The notes: generated by a model not told the origin, from the letters alone. Numbered from the stretch's first letter, positions 29,872-38,880 are shown. The stretch: DNA of 40,052 nt from a virus (IMGVR_UViG_3300035388_000083:1-40052), one strand, 5' to 3'. Program-made: numbers and translations.

Positions 29872-30375
29872 ATGGCTACAAATTATAAAGAACTGGAAGA
29901 GTATTTTGAATCGCTTGCAACAAAGCATACCTATTTAAAACATACTCCCACCGAAAAGCATTTTTATCGCATCGATATCGAAGAGTATCTTTTGGGTGTC
30001 GATAGTGCAATTTATCCACTTGCTTCGCTCGAACGTGCTGAGTTTAATTTATCGGGTCCGCACAACGATAATATATCGAAGAATCGCACCGTATCGCTTA
30101 TGATAATTGATAAGTTCGAGGCCGACGATCACGACGAAATAAATAAGATCTATTCCGAAACCGAAGAAGTGGGCGAAGAATTCATAAAAAGAATACTGTA
30201 CGATGTGGAGCTCGGCACTTTACCAAAACTATTGCGCGACTTAAAAGCATCGAGCATTTCGCTACAGCACTTACCCAAAAATCCAATTGAATTAACATGT
30301 GGAGTTCGTATTGTTATGGAACTACAAAGCGCATTCGACAAACAAGTCGACACAACGAAATGGAGCGATCTATAA
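29872..30375 (+). CDS. Unrecognised first gene of the tail operon
   Basis: This 167-aa protein, alpha/beta with 'YRIDIEEYLLGVDSAIYPLASLERAEFNL' and 'NRTVSLMIIDKFEADDHDEINKIY', could be a tail-completion or baseplate-type protein by position. It begins the tail transcript behind promoter copy E and is followed after 17 bp by the 377-aa gene. No family signature. Confidence 0.6.
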   Translation: MATNYKELEEYFESLATKHTYLKHTPTEKHFYRIDIEEYLLGVDSAIYPLASLERAEFNLSGPHNDNISKNRTVSLMIIDKFEADDHDEINKIYSETEEVGEEFIKRILYDVELGTLPKLLRDLKASSISLQHLPKNPIELTCGVRIVMELQSAFDKQVDTTKWSDL

Positions 30376-30392
30376 ACCTTTAATTAAGAACT

Positions 30393-31526
30393 ATGGCTGT
30401 AACAATAGATATAAATCCGGCAACAATTGATTTCTGTTTAAACCCGGTTGCTTATAAAATTACAGGGAGTGCATCTCCTATAAAATTAGTTGCACGGCTT
30501 TTTATTGAGGAGGTATATGGATCAGGAACCTATACACAAATTCCAGATGTGTATCTCGACCCCGACAGCAACTACTCTGCAGTTTTCTATTTTGGCGAAT
30601 TACTTAAGGAGTATTTCGACGATGTTAAAACAGATATTTTTAACCTCTCGGTAATAACCAAAGATGAGCATTCGTTAAAAAAATATTATGTTGAGTTTTA
30701 CGAATGGGACGGCACCAATCTCGGAGCAGTTAAGCTATCAGAAACAAAATATATACTCTCCGGACAATTACCATTTCAGGAGTGGCCATCACATAACTTT
30801 GCAGCAACACTTCCAATTACCCTAGATTATTTAAACAATGCAGGAAATAAGATAAATACCTGGACAAGTGCGAAGCAATATTTATTTTGGATAAATCATG
30901 TGGCCGGATCAAATACCATTGAATTACGTGCCACTATTCATTACACCGACAAAACATCCGAAACACAAACAATTAATACTATCGAAAATGCAGAGCAATA
31001 CGATGTATTAATTATTCCTTCCGGATATGCACAACTTAGTTTGGCCACTTACAATTCCGAAAAAACAATCTACAGATACGACATTGGATTGTTTAAAGAA
31101 GATAATACTCAAGTAGGTAAAAGCATCTCTTATTACCTACAAAACAAACCGTGGTGGGCTAACCAGTTTTTATTTAGAAATAACTATGGAGTACTCGAGG
31201 CTTTAAAGGTAGAAGGAAAAGAAGCAAGCGAGTTAAAAACATCATTTACAACAAGCGAAAAAACTCTGCAGTACAATTACAATAAAACCGATTTCCAATT
31301 TGTACAACGCAAAACATCACGAACAAAAGAATTTAAAATAAACATCGGTCCGCTAACAAAATCGGAAGCCGAACATCTCGACGAACTGCTCAACGATAAG
31401 CTTTTTAAGATTGGTAAAAGCGAGCTTATTCCATGCAATATATTAAGCAAATCGATTACACCATACGATCAAAATGAAGATCTGCAAACCGTCTCGTTAA
31501 AATATCAATACGCCTTTCAGATATGA
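30393..31526 (+). CDS. Tail protein (Bacteroidota phage type, unnamed)
   Basis: This 377-aa beta-rich protein ('IDINPATIDFCLNPVAYKITG' at the start; 'LVARLFIEEVYGSGTYTQIPD'; a C-terminal 'INIGPLTKSEAEHLDELLNDK') ends 'TVSLKYQYAFQI'. I recall such proteins upstream of large hub-like proteins in Bacteroidota phages. It probably forms part of the tail tip with the 724-aa protein, with which it overlaps by 4 bp (ATGA). Confidence 0.55.
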   Translation: MAVTIDINPATIDFCLNPVAYKITGSASPIKLVARLFIEEVYGSGTYTQIPDVYLDPDSNYSAVFYFGELLKEYFDDVKTDIFNLSVITKDEHSLKKYYVEFYEWDGTNLGAVKLSETKYILSGQLPFQEWPSHNFAATLPITLDYLNNAGNKINTWTSAKQYLFWINHVAGSNTIELRATIHYTDKTSETQTINTIENAEQYDVLIIPSGYAQLSLATYNSEKTIYRYDIGLFKEDNTQVGKSISYYLQNKPWWANQFLFRNNYGVLEALKVEGKEASELKTSFTTSEKTLQYNYNKTDFQFVQRKTSRTKEFKINIGPLTKSEAEHLDELLNDKLFKIGKSELIPCNILSKSITPYDQNEDLQTVSLKYQYAFQI

Positions 31527-33697
31527 TACAACTAATTAGTTCAAATAATGTGGAATTGGTTTTAGATCCAAAAACCAAAATCAGAGTTGAATGGAACTCC
31601 CCTATTTTCTCAGAAGATACCATTCAGGGCGATAAGGTTTACTGGTTCGATATTCCTTTTCATCCAATAAATTTAAAAGAGTTTGGACATGCCAATATTC
31701 CTGCAGTAAGCGGAAAAGCAAAAATATTAGATTTTAAATTAATTCTTTTGGGCAGTATTAGCATGACAGGGAAACTTATTGTGAGTACTTCAAAAGAAAA
31801 ATTTCGAGTTGCATTTACTACCAACACTCTACAAGCATACAAAGAAATGCTTTTAAATGAAGTTGATCTTGGAGCAGATATCTCAATGGGATCCACAACG
31901 CAAAATGTAATAGATCATGCGAACGGAAAAAACAGTGTTACTTACCCAGGCTCAAATTATGCTTTCCCCGTAATAAAAAACGAAGATCTATACGGCAGCG
32001 AAAATCCTGCCTATTTAGGATATATGAATAACTTTGATTTCGTTAACAATACTTTTAAAAAGAATTACCTCGACATACCCGAAATAGATGCCGATGCTCC
32101 CGATGGTATTATTAATAAGTTTCCACTTGTTCCGCAATTCTTTTTGCAATTTATCCTGGATAAACTATTTGCAGAAATGCAACTAAACCATTTCGGGGAA
32201 TTCTTTACCGAAGCGGATTATCGACAGTTACTTCTTTTCAATGCTTTTTGCTTAGATGATAATGTGGACGAGTACTGGATAAAATCGACAGGTGGATATC
32301 GAGATCCTTATGTTCCAACAGCTATTCGTTTCGATGCAGGTGGCATAAGTCATGGTTCACAAATGTCGCCAAATGCACTTTCGAACGGATTTAGAGTACA
32401 GCAAGCCGGTTGGCATCAAATAAAGATAAAAGTATGGATGACCAAGGCGGATCCATTAACCGATCTTTATGTTCGGCAGTACTGCGATATGGTATATACC
32501 AACGATGTAGAGATTCCAAAAGAAGAAGCATTAAACAGCGAAATTATTGAAAACATACATACCGTATACTTTACTGCCGCAGATATTGGGAAAGATGTTT
32601 GGTGTGGTTGCGCTTCCGATTGGACAATTGAAGATGCAGAACTTAATGTGGTTAATTTATCCGAAACAAACCTGAATCGTTATTCTAAATCGATTACACT
32701 ATCGGATCATATCCCTGCAATTTCGATCAACGAATTTTTAAACAGTCTGCGAAAGTTTTGGCAAATGGCAATTATAATCGATCCAACCAATGCACAAGCT
32801 CAGTTCCTTTTGCTTAAAGATCTTTTTACAACGCAATCGGTTGATTTTACCGACAAGTTTAAAAAAGAAAAGCCACTTGAAAGCATCGATAGTAAAACAA
32901 TAAATATTGATTTCTCCTGGGACAAAGACAACAACTTTCTCGATACTTCAATTTATAACGATAAAGGGAATTTTGATCAATACAAGAATCTACCTGCATC
33001 GAGAAATATTTCGGATATCGCAAAGATGAATCCTGCCAATGCTATTTACAAAGTGGTTTATATCGATTTCCAAAATATATGGAAAAAACTAAGCGACTTA
33101 GATCAGCTTACAACATATGGCAACGGGGAAGATCTTGAGGAAATACCACTGGAAATGCACCCTGCATTTATGACAGGGTTTGTTCATAAAGAAGAGAAAG
33201 GCAAATCGCAATTTCTATTTGCCATTCCTGAAGTTTCCAAACAAGGAAAATCAAAAATGTTCAATTCGGAAAACGACGAAGATCCCATTCTTAAATTAAT
33301 GCGTTGGAAAGGATTATCATCTTTCGAAAAACTCGACGAGAACGATGGAACATACCCATTTGCAACATCACACAATATTGATTCGAAAGGAACCTCCACA
33401 ATGGACACTTCATTGTTCATGAAAGGAGCCAATGGTATTGGAGAAAAATTGCATAAAAAGTGGTTCGAATTTAAAAAGAATACCGAAACATTTAACCTGA
33501 ACGGTGGAGCTAATTTTCAAACAGCCTCTTTATTAAAACTACTTGAGTTAATAAAACCTCAGAACGTACCTATTGCCGAACAAAAAAGGTGGGTCATGAT
33601 TGAATCGATTAAATATTTGCCCAAACAAATTACTGCAGAGATCTCGATACAAGCATTAGAAAGTGTAGAAGTTAAATCGGTTAAACAAGCATTTTAA
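31523..33697 (+). CDS. Large tail-tip/hub-like protein (probable)
   Basis: This 724-aa protein starts 'LVLDPKTKIRVEWNSPIFSEDTIQGDKVYWFDIPFHPINL', and a later part has 'AISINEFLNSLRKFWQMAIII', reminiscent of hub or tail-associated proteins. Coupled translation with the preceding tail gene and the following 150-aa and tape-measure genes places it in the tail tip. No enzymatic motif is seen. Confidence 0.55.
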   Translation: MIQLISSNNVELVLDPKTKIRVEWNSPIFSEDTIQGDKVYWFDIPFHPINLKEFGHANIPAVSGKAKILDFKLILLGSISMTGKLIVSTSKEKFRVAFTTNTLQAYKEMLLNEVDLGADISMGSTTQNVIDHANGKNSVTYPGSNYAFPVIKNEDLYGSENPAYLGYMNNFDFVNNTFKKNYLDIPEIDADAPDGIINKFPLVPQFFLQFILDKLFAEMQLNHFGEFFTEADYRQLLLFNAFCLDDNVDEYWIKSTGGYRDPYVPTAIRFDAGGISHGSQMSPNALSNGFRVQQAGWHQIKIKVWMTKADPLTDLYVRQYCDMVYTNDVEIPKEEALNSEIIENIHTVYFTAADIGKDVWCGCASDWTIEDAELNVVNLSETNLNRYSKSITLSDHIPAISINEFLNSLRKFWQMAIIIDPTNAQAQFLLLKDLFTTQSVDFTDKFKKEKPLESIDSKTINIDFSWDKDNNFLDTSIYNDKGNFDQYKNLPASRNISDIAKMNPANAIYKVVYIDFQNIWKKLSDLDQLTTYGNGEDLEEIPLEMHPAFMTGFVHKEEKGKSQFLFAIPEVSKQGKSKMFNSENDEDPILKLMRWKGLSSFEKLDENDGTYPFATSHNIDSKGTSTMDTSLFMKGANGIGEKLHKKWFEFKKNTETFNLNGGANFQTASLLKLLELIKPQNVPIAEQKRWVMIESIKYLPKQITAEISIQALESVEVKSVKQAF

Positions 33698-33734
33698 ATA
33701 ATTACGAATGTAGAATTATAAATTAAATAAAAAC

Positions 33735-33761
33735 TTGTCACCCTGAGCTTGTCGAAGGGTG
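33735..33761 (+). repeat. REP-like unit
   Basis: TTGTCACCCTGAGCTTGTCGAAGGGTG, in the forward orientation and single, lies in the 76-bp gap before the 150-aa gene. Confidence 0.85.
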
Positions 33762-33773
33762 TAAATCAGAAAA

Positions 33774-34226
33774 ATGGAATACAAACCAACAGCATACAAT
33801 CAAAAAATTATAGCTTGGAAATCGGCTACCACCCAATTGCTTAAGATGCAAATTGGAACTATGACAAGCAAAGGGAAAGGTGAACTTTTAAATTCCTTAA
33901 AGGGATATGTAAACTTTAATCCAGATGGCGATGCCTGGCAAGCAATATGGAAATTTCCGAGACATGGAATATTCCTTTTTAAAGGAGTTGGTAAAGGATA
34001 TTTATTAGTTGATGGCAGAATAGTTCGAGCCATAACCCGACACAATGCAGTTTATTTTATCGATAAAAAATTCGTTCGTCAACCTGCAGATTGGTTTAAT
34101 TCTGTCTTCGAAATGCAGATCCCAAAGCTTGCAGATATTATGGCCGAGTACTGGGCAGATAGAGCAGTCGATCAAGCAATACCCGAATTCGAAGTAAAAG
34201 GAATTAATAAAACTTACAAAGCATAA
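33774..34226 (+). CDS. Tail accessory protein upstream of the tape measure
   Basis: This 150-aa protein has 'FPRHGIFLFKGVGKGYL' (about 60-76) and 'RQPADWFNSVFEMQIPKLADIMAEYWADRAV' (about 103-133). A 'rhGiF..kGvG.G ... p..WfN..l...ip.LadivA' pattern recurs in Bacteroidota phage tail clusters. It could be a tail-completion or chaperone protein. It is 2 bp upstream of the tape measure gene. Confidence 0.6.
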   Translation: MEYKPTAYNQKIIAWKSATTQLLKMQIGTMTSKGKGELLNSLKGYVNFNPDGDAWQAIWKFPRHGIFLFKGVGKGYLLVDGRIVRAITRHNAVYFIDKKFVRQPADWFNSVFEMQIPKLADIMAEYWADRAVDQAIPEFEVKGINKTYKA

Positions 34227-34228
34227 TC

Positions 34229-37054
34229 ATGGCAACAAAAAAAGAAATCCGAAACGTCAATATACATATTAATGGAAAAGAAGTCCGCAATGATATAAAA
34301 CATATTGGTGCCGAATATAAAGTAGCAAAAAATGAGCTCGCCAAACTAACTATTGGTAGCGATGCCTACAATAAAAAGTTAGCAGAAGTAAAAAAAGCAA
34401 AGGCCATTCTCGATGAACATCGAAAATCGTTAGGCTTTGTAAAAAGCGCATGGCAAAAAATGAAAACCGGACTTACATCCTTATTGCCCATGCTAAGTTT
34501 AGGAACACTAGTGGCAGGAACAAAACGCTTGTACGAATTTGTTGATGGATTAAAACAATCAAGAGCAGAAGTAAAAAAACTTTCCGGATTAACTGGTGAT
34601 GCCCTAAATAATGCAACATCGCGAGCAATTGCAGTTGCCGATACTTATAAGAAAGACTTTAACGAAGTATTGGAAGCTACTGATCATCTGTCAAAACAAA
34701 TGGGAATTAGCTTTTCGGAATCGTTTGATTTGATCGAAAAAGGATTCCAAGCAGGTGCAGATGCAAATGGTGAGTTTCTTGAAAATGTTCGGGAATATCC
34801 TGGTTTCTTTAAAGAAGCCGATTACAGTGCTGAACAATTTATTTCAACAATTACTAAGCAAGCAAAATCAGGTATATTTTCAGATAAAGGGATCGATGCC
34901 ATTAAGGAAGCTACACTTAGCCTTCGCGAAATGACCGAGCCTACAAAAGAAGCAATCGAGGCTTTAGGTTTCGATAGTGATGAAATGTCGCAAAAAATAA
35001 GTTCCGGACAAATGAAAATGTCTGATGCGATTGCAATGATATCCAAAAGAATGTCTGAGCTTCCCGAACATAGTCAGGCTATTGGTATGGCATTAGCAGA
35101 TATATTTAAAGGTGCAGGGGAAGATGCCGGAGTGGCTTTCATATCAACCCTATCAGATGTTAATACCGAACTCGAAGATATGATCGACAATAACGACGAT
35201 TTAGTTATTGCTCAACAAAACAATTTGATTGCTACAACTGAACTAAACGAAGCGTATCTTAAAATGTTCGGAGAAGGATCAGAACTAAGTAAAGGATGGT
35301 CCGGATTTAAAGCTGCATTTGCAACTGACTTAAATAATTTGTCAACTATTCTTACAGATGAAGACTTAGGCTTTTGGGAAAAACTAGGACTGTTAGGTAA
35401 CAGATATGCTCGAACCGCAGAAGCAAATGCAATAAAAGTATCTACAGCCGTAAAAAATGAGGAGCAAGCCTATAACTTATTAAATAAGCAACTAGTTTTA
35501 ATGGCCGAAAATTTAGGTATTGAAGCAGATCTAACAAATCTTACAAATAAGGAAATACAAGAACTTATCGATAAGAAGAAAGCTCAAATTGAAGCGGAAA
35601 GAAATCTGGCAAAAGCTGAAGATAAAAGATTTAAGGAAGCCGAAAAACTGCATAAAAAATATCTAGCTGCAGAAAAGAAACTCCAAAATAAAATTAAAGA
35701 AATTCGAGAGCAGCTTCATTTAGAAACTTTAACCGATCAGGCAAAAGAAATACAGGCTGTTCAGAATAAATACAAAAAACTTTTTGAAGAAGCTAAAGGT
35801 CATTCGGAAGCTATTAAGGAACTCGAGGAACTTCGAGAACAAGAAATTGCTGCTATCAATAAAAAGCACAACGACGATAAACTTACCAAACGTGCCGAGG
35901 TAGAACAGAAGATTCAAGAAATGCTCCTTCAGGGCAAGGATAAAGAAATACATGCCATTGCTAAAAAATACCAGGAGCTTATTAAAATGGCCGAGGAGTT
36001 CGGTTTCGACACCTCGGAATTGTTCGCTCAAATGAACAAGGAAATTACTAAAATAAAAGAAGGAAATAGTAAAGAAGGAGACACAGGTTGGATAGGCGAG
36101 ATATTGGGATTATCCTCTGGACAAACTGGTGAACTAATCGAAAACTTAGCGACTCTCCTTGATATGACATCTGAGGAGCTAGAATCTTGGGCAGAAAAAT
36201 GGGGAAATATTGGAGATGCAATACACGGTGTTATAGACTTGGCAAATGCTTATTCATCATTAACAAGAGCAAACGATGAAGCAGAAATGCAACGTTTCGA
36301 GAAAAACATGAACAGCAAAAAGGTTAAGAATCAAAAATTGTTGGATCGTGGTATTATTTCTCAAGAAGAATACGCTCAAAAGGCAAAACAAATCGACGAA
36401 CAAATCGATAAGAAAAAAGCCGACATGATGCGTGAGCAGTCGGAACGTGAAAAAGAAGCTGCTTACTTTAGCGCAATTATTAATACTGCTGCAGCAATTA
36501 TTGGCTTTTTAGCAAATCCTAGTGGAATTGCTGGGGTTGCATTATCGGCACTTGCAGCAATAACAGGAGGTTTGCAAATAGCAGCTATTAGTGCTCAACC
36601 CGTTCCTGCTTATGAACATGGTGGTTATAAAGACAAAGAAGGGCTTGCTTTATTAGCTGAAGGAAATAAAAAGGAAGGTGTATTATCAAATAAAATACTT
36701 ACCGATCCAACATACGGACCAATGGCAGAATACTTAATGGATATACAGGCAGGTAAATCTGCAGTTATGCCAACCATGGCAATTGACTCTCCCGATAGCT
36801 CCTCTGTTTCTCGTGCAATGGATTACAATGGCTTTCAACAATCAGGTGGTTCTCTATCGCAACCGGTAATAAATAATTACTATACAACATCGAGCGAAGA
36901 TAAAAGTCTTGACAATACAGAATTTGCCGAAAATATTAAGAAGCTAACAAATTATATGGCAGATCCTAAAAATCGACAGGCATATATGAATTACGATAAA
37001 CAGGTGGAATCTGATCAGGAAATGAAATATCTAAACGATTTAAATAATTTTTAG
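34229..37054 (+). CDS. Tail tape measure protein
   Basis: At 941 aa this is the largest gene of the window. It is mostly helical with long coiled-coil, Lys/Glu-rich stretches (about 440-600), an N-terminal 'NVNIHINGKEVRNDIKHIGAE', a phage-related minor-tail core ('VLEATDHLSKQMGISFSESF', 'GIDAIKEATLSLREM') and a C-terminal hydrophobic Ala/Ile segment (about 750-785) before 'QPVPAYEHGGYK'. Such proteins set tail length and form part of the DNA channel; ~940 residues would predict a tail around 130-140 nm if the usual 0.15 nm per residue applies. It ends the tail operon rather than sitting before tip genes. Confidence 0.85.
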   Translation: MATKKEIRNVNIHINGKEVRNDIKHIGAEYKVAKNELAKLTIGSDAYNKKLAEVKKAKAILDEHRKSLGFVKSAWQKMKTGLTSLLPMLSLGTLVAGTKRLYEFVDGLKQSRAEVKKLSGLTGDALNNATSRAIAVADTYKKDFNEVLEATDHLSKQMGISFSESFDLIEKGFQAGADANGEFLENVREYPGFFKEADYSAEQFISTITKQAKSGIFSDKGIDAIKEATLSLREMTEPTKEAIEALGFDSDEMSQKISSGQMKMSDAIAMISKRMSELPEHSQAIGMALADIFKGAGEDAGVAFISTLSDVNTELEDMIDNNDDLVIAQQNNLIATTELNEAYLKMFGEGSELSKGWSGFKAAFATDLNNLSTILTDEDLGFWEKLGLLGNRYARTAEANAIKVSTAVKNEEQAYNLLNKQLVLMAENLGIEADLTNLTNKEIQELIDKKKAQIEAERNLAKAEDKRFKEAEKLHKKYLAAEKKLQNKIKEIREQLHLETLTDQAKEIQAVQNKYKKLFEEAKGHSEAIKELEELREQEIAAINKKHNDDKLTKRAEVEQKIQEMLLQGKDKEIHAIAKKYQELIKMAEEFGFDTSELFAQMNKEITKIKEGNSKEGDTGWIGEILGLSSGQTGELIENLATLLDMTSEELESWAEKWGNIGDAIHGVIDLANAYSSLTRANDEAEMQRFEKNMNSKKVKNQKLLDRGIISQEEYAQKAKQIDEQIDKKKADMMREQSEREKEAAYFSAIINTAAAIIGFLANPSGIAGVALSALAAITGGLQIAAISAQPVPAYEHGGYKDKEGLALLAEGNKKEGVLSNKILTDPTYGPMAEYLMDIQAGKSAVMPTMAIDSPDSSSVSRAMDYNGFQQSGGSLSQPVINNYYTTSSEDKSLDNTEFAENIKKLTNYMADPKNRQAYMNYDKQVESDQEMKYLNDLNNF

Positions 37055-37076
37055 TACTTTCGAAATAAAAAACATT

Positions 37077-37496
37077 ATGAGAACATTACTAATTATTGTA
37101 TTAAGTGTTGTTTCGCTTGGTTGTATAGCGCAAGGATTTGGAGAGATACAATCAAACGAAAATATAATAAACACAACACTTACTCAAGATGTGATTGATC
37201 AATATATGGAAAAAGACACGTCTAATGTAAGTGTAGTTTATTGTAATATAGTTGGGACAGGTAATCTTTTTAAAACAAAAGTAAAAATTGAGATTGACTT
37301 TGGACAAAAACAGAACTACTGGAAAAGGGATTGGTTATTAGACAAAAACGGACAAGCAATAATTTTCAATACAATGGTTGATGCTGTAAATTACATGGCT
37401 GAGTACGGATGGCACTTGCATTCAACAATGTTATTGTCACATGGAAATCAATTAGTATATCATTTTGTTATGGAAAAGAAAATCAAAACAAAATAA
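37077..37496 (+). CDS. Small secreted or lipoprotein-like protein
   Basis: This 139-aa protein has an N-terminal signal peptide ('MRTLLIIVLSVVSLGCIAQ'; a Cys at 16 in 'LGC' makes a lipobox possible). The mature domain contains 'DKNGQAIIFNTMVDAVNYMAEYGWHLHSTM', a pattern familiar from secreted Bacteroidota proteins of unknown function. It follows the tape measure by 22 bp and ends with a strong terminator. It may be lysogenic-conversion cargo or act at adsorption/exclusion. Confidence 0.6.
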   Translation: MRTLLIIVLSVVSLGCIAQGFGEIQSNENIINTTLTQDVIDQYMEKDTSNVSVVYCNIVGTGNLFKTKVKIEIDFGQKQNYWKRDWLLDKNGQAIIFNTMVDAVNYMAEYGWHLHSTMLLSHGNQLVYHFVMEKKIKTK

Positions 37497-37517
37497 ACCT
37501 TATACAAGCTTACGCAC

Positions 37518-37545
37518 AAAGCCCTGCAAATTGCAGGGCTTTTTT
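37518..37545 (+). terminator. Rho-independent terminator ending the tail operon
   Basis: AAAGCCCTGC / GCAGGGCTTT (10 bp, 5-nt loop) is followed by a T run. Confidence 0.9.
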
Positions 37546-37546
37546 A

Positions 37547-37579
37547 TTTGCTTCGTATTATATATTTTTTGTATATTAG
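37547..37579 (+). promoter_or_regulatory. Candidate host-type promoter
   Basis: TTTG (37547-37550), 21-bp spacer, TATATTAG (37572-37579): close to the Bacteroidota -33/-7 pattern. It lies directly after the tail terminator and would start a ~225-nt leader before the ATG at 37809. Confidence 0.5.
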
Positions 37580-37689
37580 CAATGCTCAAATAAAATAATT
37601 ACAAGTAACGTGAGAAATCAAAATCACAAGTTTCAAATCAATTACTATCTACAAACGTGGTGTTTGGGATTAAGTAATAAAATTAATAG

Positions 37690-37778
37690 GTCGAGAGTTC
37701 GGTTGGGACTACGGTTCGCGAATCGAGAGACTTCATTCCTTGTCACGTACAAGTTATTTTGTTTGAGCAGCTCTCGAC
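37690..37778 (+). promoter_or_regulatory. Leader with two TCGAGAG copies and one CTCTCGA
   Basis: GTCGAGAG (37690-37697), TCGAGAG (37723-37729) and CTCTCGAC (37771-37778) allow two mutually exclusive hairpins; the last is followed by TCTTTTATAAACCTTTT. This is within the 312-bp gene-free stretch 37497-37808 and could act as an attenuator for the 37809 gene. An ORF from a GTG at 37610 runs through it but its translation looks random. Confidence 0.4.
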
Positions 37779-37808
37779 TCTTTTATAAACCTTTTAAAAC
37801 ATTTTATT

Positions 37809-38054
37809 ATGCTCAAACAAAATGTAAAAACAGAAAGCCAGGGTATATTAATTACACCTGCATTGCAAAAACTTATTGAGTTTTTAGAAAACCAAAAAAG
37901 AGATTCTATTTCTAAACATTTTAAGCGGGTTTTCGAACTTGCTTCTTTTCACTCTCAACTCGATCACGATGCGTTCGATGTTACTTCTTTGTATTTTCAA
38001 TACGAATTTATCGAAATGTTAAACCAAATGGAGAATGAAAATGAATGCAAATAG
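37809..38054 (+). CDS. Unrecognised 81-aa protein in the right-end regulatory region
   Basis: This small helical protein ('MLKQNVKTESQGILITPALQ' then 'ALQKLIEFLENQKRDSISKHFKRVFELASF') may be regulatory; it is not assigned to a family. It is preceded by a promoter-like element and a long structured leader, and followed by a 12-bp perfect inverted repeat. It lies beside the second antirepressor gene and the integrase, so a lysogeny-control role is reasonable but inferred. Confidence 0.5.
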   Translation: MLKQNVKTESQGILITPALQKLIEFLENQKRDSISKHFKRVFELASFHSQLDHDAFDVTSLYFQYEFIEMLNQMENENECK

Positions 38055-38113
38055 AAAGCTTTTCTTCCACCCTTCAACCAAACACTACCGATAAGCACCA
38101 TTATATAAAATCT

Positions 38114-38141
38114 GTAGTTACCCTTGTAAAAGGGTAACTAC
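38114..38141. promoter_or_regulatory. 12-bp perfect inverted repeat (operator or terminator)
   Basis: GTAGTTACCCTT / AAGGGTAACTAC with a 4-nt loop (GTAA). Followed by TTTAAAATTTG, a weak T-run, so termination is possible, but the perfect symmetry just upstream of the antirepressor gene equally fits a repressor operator. Confidence 0.6.
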
Positions 38142-38219
38142 TTTAAAATTTGTTAGTTATGAAAATAAATAATATATTTACAATATCAAATGCACCAAAC
38201 ACCACTTAAAAATTACACC

Positions 38220-38777
38220 ATGAAAAAAGAAAATTCAACAAAGACTATTGCGAAAATTAATAACGTTTCAATCTTAATGATTGAAAACGGTGATAAATTA
38301 GTACCAATTCGCCCTATTTGCGAAGCTCTGGGTATAGATGAAGAAGCTCAGAGACAAAAAATAAAAACCGATGAAATTTTAGGTTCAGTTACCTTGCTGA
38401 GCAAGGCAACTGGATCAGATAATAAACAGTACGAAATGGTATGTTTGCCTCTAAAATTTATGTTCGGTTGGCTGTTTACAATTAACTCGAAAAATGTAAA
38501 TTCGGAAGCAAAAGAAACTGTAGTTAAATATAAACTTGAATGCTACGAAGCTTTATACAGACATTTTACCGATCATACAAATTTTATTGAACAAAAGCAG
38601 GAAGCTGTTCGCGCAAAAGAAGAAATGTTAAACTCGGTTCGTAAAAATTTTAACGAAGCGAAAAACAAACTCTCAGAAGCTCGGGAAGCTCTCCACGAAG
38701 CAATACATTATCCATTTGATGAATGGTTGGCTAACGATCGCCAACTTAAAATAAATTTTGATCAAAATCAATTGTAG
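38220..38777 (+). CDS. Phage antirepressor, P22_AR_N-type domain protein (second copy)
   Basis: This 185-aa protein has 'KLVPIRPICEALGIDEEAQRQ', 'MVCLPLKFMFGWLFTINS' and 'YKLECYEALYRHF', the same blocks as the gene at 1-534, followed by a long charged helix. I choose the ATG at 38220, preceded by a CACC leader, over the one at 38190, whose first codons are themselves the CACCAAACACCAC leader motif. It probably modulates a repressor during the lysis-lysogeny decision; the target is not in view. Confidence 0.8.
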   Translation: MKKENSTKTIAKINNVSILMIENGDKLVPIRPICEALGIDEEAQRQKIKTDEILGSVTLLSKATGSDNKQYEMVCLPLKFMFGWLFTINSKNVNSEAKETVVKYKLECYEALYRHFTDHTNFIEQKQEAVRAKEEMLNSVRKNFNEAKNKLSEAREALHEAIHYPFDEWLANDRQLKINFDQNQL

Positions 38778-38803
38778 TACGTACTCGGTGTAAAGTGCAA
38801 TTG

Positions 38804-38829
38804 AGCCCCGAGGTGGTACTCGGGGTTTT
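38804..38829 (+). terminator. Terminator after the second antirepressor
   Basis: AGCCCCGAG / CTCGGGGTTTT: a 7-bp GC-rich stem with a 6-nt loop and four T. Confidence 0.8.
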
Positions 38830-38880
38830 AAAGATTTTTAATACTGTTCTTATTTTTTATTAATAACGGTATGTTGCCCA

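Noticed and set aside
35729-36031. Minus-strand ORF opposite the tape measure gene, and other antisense ORFs
   Set aside because: These are complements of helix-rich coding sequence with hydrophobic, low-complexity translations and no leader motif.
37690-37735. Possible tRNA-like fragment (GGTTCGCGAATC resembles a T-arm)
   Set aside because: No acceptor stem, anticodon arm or CCA end could be matched; not a tRNA or an obvious attachment site.
37610-37879. 89-aa ORF from a GTG
   Set aside because: Translation is unlike a folded protein, it runs through the inverted TCGAGAG/CTCTCGA structure and overlaps the more plausible gene at 37809.
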